Below the pieces are notes generated by a model. That model did not search any database. It was not told the DNA's origin and worked only from the letters and a program-made list of their open reading frames with translations. A stretch of 64,000 bases of DNA, from assembly GCF_003945595.2 (NCBI RefSeq), contig NW_024104376.1, positions 3,038,001 through 3,102,000 on the forward strand, read 5' to 3'. Shown here one piece after another: positions 61,401 through 64,000 of this stretch; within the stretch, counting starts at the first letter, position 1; every line of letters starts with the position of its first letter. This DNA is from Pipra filicauda. Lineage: Eukaryota > Chordata > Aves > Passeriformes > Pipridae. The translations under genes and the position numbers were made by a program.

Positions 61401-63088
61401 CCTTATTGGGGTAGATTTTTCCTGGACTGACAGTTCCAGCAGTCAGGCTGATTGTGCTGGGGACCATCTCCTGTTGACTTGTCAGAGACAAATCCTTCAC
61501 AGAAGGATGACTGTGCCTTTACTCAGGGCAGCACAGGGCACACACAGGCTGGATGCTGTGGCAGCAGGCATGGGAAGTTGCCCAGGAACCAAATACTCTT
61601 CTATCATGAGGCCTATAGGGTGGGTCCTTCTGTTCAAGCTGGTTCTGCTTATCCATTAATTGAAAGGCTTTGTATATAATGTAAAGTGCAGAATAGATCC
61701 TAGAGGAGACTTAGGCATTGGGACAAAGTCATTTTGGCTTGGCAAAGTGATTAGTGCATAGTGAATAAGTAGTCCAGAATAGTCTAGAAGTAGTGACATC
61801 TAAACTGCAGAGCTTGTAGCACGTGTTTGTCTATGCATTTTACAGTGAATACTCGACTGACAAAAAAAGCACAAATAATCCCTAAAAGGAAAGACTGGAA
61901 CTCAGGACTCCTCTGCCAAGTGAGTGATCTCACAAGACTGTGAAGCCAGGCTTATTTCTGCTTCCTTTACCTTACCCAAGAGTCTTGAATTCTCTTCCAA
62001 GCAGTGGGCCAGCTTCAACAGGAAGCATGAATAATATGTCACCTCCAAAATAACCGCTAGTGTGAAGGCTACAGGGATCTGTTTTCCTGAGAAAAATTAT
62101 GCTATAAAAACAAGAGTGAGGATCACTTCTCTTCTGGTGGTACTTAGTCTTGAAGCAGAGGTCAAGCTGCACAGGTACAATACATCCAAGGTCCTTCTGG
62201 ACTGCAGGGCACTGTCAATGTGAGTTCATGTAGGAAAGCCAAGTCATGTACCCAGGTACTGGGACTTGAATCTCCACACTGGTCCTAGGCATGGAGTTTA
62301 TGTAGCTACTCTGTTCTGCACTTGTGAGAGTTGGCATAAGGAATCTTATTGTTGGTTGGCTCAACAATACAGAGACCCTGGAATATTTAGTTATATGTAC
62401 ATGTAATTTTGATGCTGAAGGTGAACAGGTTGAATAAACCATGAGAAGCTTTCTACTGACTATCAAAAGAACATAAAGGGGTCAGCCAAGACCAGAGAGT
62501 TGGTTTGAGGTGGATAAAGCTCCCACTGATTATCGTGGAGGCTGAATTGGTATCATGAGATGATTGGTAGGCAGCAGCCACAGTTCCGCAGCAGCCACAG
62601 TTCCATAACAGCTACAGATTTGTGTTCAATCACAGATTCAAACTCTGGCAAGAACTGATAGCCTGCCATGGAGCACTTTAATTTTCTCTAGAGGAGTTCC
62701 CCAGAAGCACATTCCTGGCACTGTGTTCTCTAGCAGAAGAACTTGACCACTTTGGGGCAAGATAGCAGTGCAGTTACCTTTAGCAATGGACAGATCTCAA
62801 GCAACTATCAGAGAGCAGTTGGAGCTGGGTGGCCAGGAGGAGGATAATGTGCAAGATATAAAGAGCTAATGGAGAAACCTGAATAACCTTAGGCAAATCA
62901 GGGCTAACACAAACACATAGCAGTGAAAGTCAGAAAATTTACATTTATCTCCTCCCTGAAGCCACTCGAGCTTTCCCTGGAAGTTAAATGCAAAGTTTTT
63001 ACTGTGTTTGGTATCTTGATTGCTTTGAAAGGGCATCATGGCTGAATCCTATTTTTTTAAAGTCCCATGGATAAACCAGAGGACAGCA
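58499..63088. other. Unique sequence, no gene seen
   Basis: No gene or named repeat apart from the tandem duplication at 62571-62604. Frames are all below 95 codons. Confidence 0.45.
62571..62604 (+). repeat. Perfect two-copy 17-base tandem duplication
   Basis: GCAGCAGCCACAGTTCC occurs twice back to back, followed by a degenerate third unit, ATAACAGCTACAGATTT. Confidence 0.9.
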
Positions 63089-63647
63089 TGTCATGGTTTA
63101 ATCCCAGTTGGCAGCTCAGCTCCACGCAGTTGCTTGCTCACTTGCCCCCTCAGTGGGATGGGGTAGAGAATTGGAAAAGTGACAAAAATCATGGTTTGAG
63201 ATAGAGAGTTTAAGAGATGAAGCAAAAACAGCATGCACAAAAGAAGGAATCAATGCACCCCTTTCCATGGATAGACAGGTGTTCAGCCATCCCCAGGAAA
63301 GCAGAGCTCCATCACGTACAACAGTATCTTGGGAAGACAAACCCTCTTTCCTTCTTCTTCCCCAGCTTTGTATGCTGAGCATGATGCCATATGCTACGGG
63401 ATTTCCCTTTGGTGTTTTGGGATCATCTGCTCTGTCTGTGTCCCCTCCCAGGTCCTTGTTTCCCCCCAGCCTCCTTGCTGGTAGGGTACGTGAGGAGCAG
63501 AAAAGGCCTTGATTCTGTGTAAGCTCTGTTGAGTAACAACTAAAATATCTCTGTGTTATCAATGCTATTTCCAGCACAAATCCAAAACACAGCCCCATGA
63601 CACGTACTATGGAGAAAATGAACTCCATCCCAGCCCAAAGTAGCACA
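63089..63647 (-). mobile_element. Solo LTR of an avian endogenous retrovirus, second copy
   Basis: It is bounded by TGTCATGG on the left and ACA on the right. It shares with the 33.2 kb copy the blocks GGCAGCTCAG/GCAACTCAGC, AGACAGGTGTTCAGCCATCC, CCCCAGGAAAGCAG, TTGGGAAGACAAA, ATGCTGAGCATGATGCCATA, GTGTCCCCTCCCA and ATCCAAAACACAGCCCCAT. It is about equally long but more complete near 63520-63560. The TATA-like and polyadenylation words are eroded (CATACAAAG, CTTAAA on the minus strand). Flanks CAGCA and CAGAG agree only in three of five bases, so the target duplication is not convincing. A 227-codon minus-strand frame that crosses it is accidental. Confidence 0.88.
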
Positions 63648-64000
63648 CAGAGCCACTTTGAGGATGCTGCAAGCACATGACCAGAGTCCACTAACTTGAA
63701 GAATATAGCCTTGGCATGCAGTGTATTACCTTCCCTCCTTGGACTGGTAACTGAAAGCCAACCTAGCAAAAAGCAAGAGCATTGAAGAGAACAAAACATA
63801 CTAAAGAAAATATTACTTCCTCACCTGGAAATCTGCATCCAGCAGTAGAGAGACATGGCAAAAGATGGAGATGGGGAGTGGCAGAGGTAGGTTTCAGAAG
63901 TTATCATAGGCATGCAAAGCAATCCACACATGGGAATGGAGAGACAAATTCACAAAGGATATCCAGCATCTTTCTATAGACTTTGAGGGAGCACATACAG
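63648..64000. other. Unique sequence at window end
   Basis: Nothing recognisable beyond a 65-codon frame without features. Confidence 0.45.

Noticed and set aside
33173..63647. The 33.2 kb and 63.1 kb LTRs as the two ends of one provirus
   Set aside because: They are about 29 kb apart, no gag, pol or env sequence lies between, and they differ at many positions; two solo LTRs fit better.
63116..63799. 227-codon open frame on the minus strand
   Set aside because: It runs through the LTR and its flank. LTRs do not encode proteins in this family, and the translation has no retroviral or host domain.
1..64000. Bacterial-type features (operons, CRISPR array, insertion sequences, prophage)
   Set aside because: No such structures are present; repeat content and splice-like sites are those of a vertebrate genome.

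Overview
This is AT-rich vertebrate nuclear DNA, most probably from a bird. The evidence is the repeats. At least six clear pieces of the avian CR1 LINE family are present, several ending in the characteristic ATTCTATG octamer tail. Three solo LTRs of an avian endogenous retrovirus family are present, with traces of older repeats, including two MIR-like SINE fragments. No bacterial, phage or plasmid features were seen. I found no protein-coding gene I would call with confidence. The longest open frames are either remnants of the CR1 reverse transcriptase or chance frames through LTRs and simple repeats. The window therefore reads as intergenic or deep-intronic sequence. Layout: 0-7 kb is mostly unique, with a CR1 tail fragment, a TG repeat, a possible short exon ending in half of a C2H2 zinc finger (4202-4255), a T/G-rich tract and a MIR-like SINE. 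At 7.25-8.17 kb lies a well-preserved 5'-truncated CR1 on the minus strand, and at 10.6-11.2 kb a much older one. From 11 to 24 kb the sequence is unique apart from a CTTC microsatellite and a short interstitial telomeric repeat at 17.94 kb. CR1 pieces follow at 24.3, 29.5, 30.6 and 31.5-32.6 kb. The last keeps the FADD reverse transcriptase motif and a 233-codon open frame. The first LTR is at 33.2-33.7 kb. At 41.9-42.8 kb a CR1 is split by a second LTR that is flanked by a perfect 5-bp target duplication. The remainder is unique sequence with GTTT-type low-complexity tracts, a possible ancient CR1 (45.1 kb), a MIR-like piece (56.9 kb), a minus-strand CR1 (58.0-58.5 kb) and the third LTR (63.1-63.6 kb). 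The recognisable elements do not form a pathway; they record successive waves of retrotransposition. MIR-like pieces and degenerate CR1s are the oldest layer, CR1 copies with readable reverse transcriptase are intermediate, and the LTRs are at least in part younger because one sits inside a CR1. I saw no evidence of a new biological system. The items most worth checking are the zinc-finger-like exon, the telomeric island, the nested LTR and a small CpG cluster with CTCF-like motifs near 27.3-27.7 kb.
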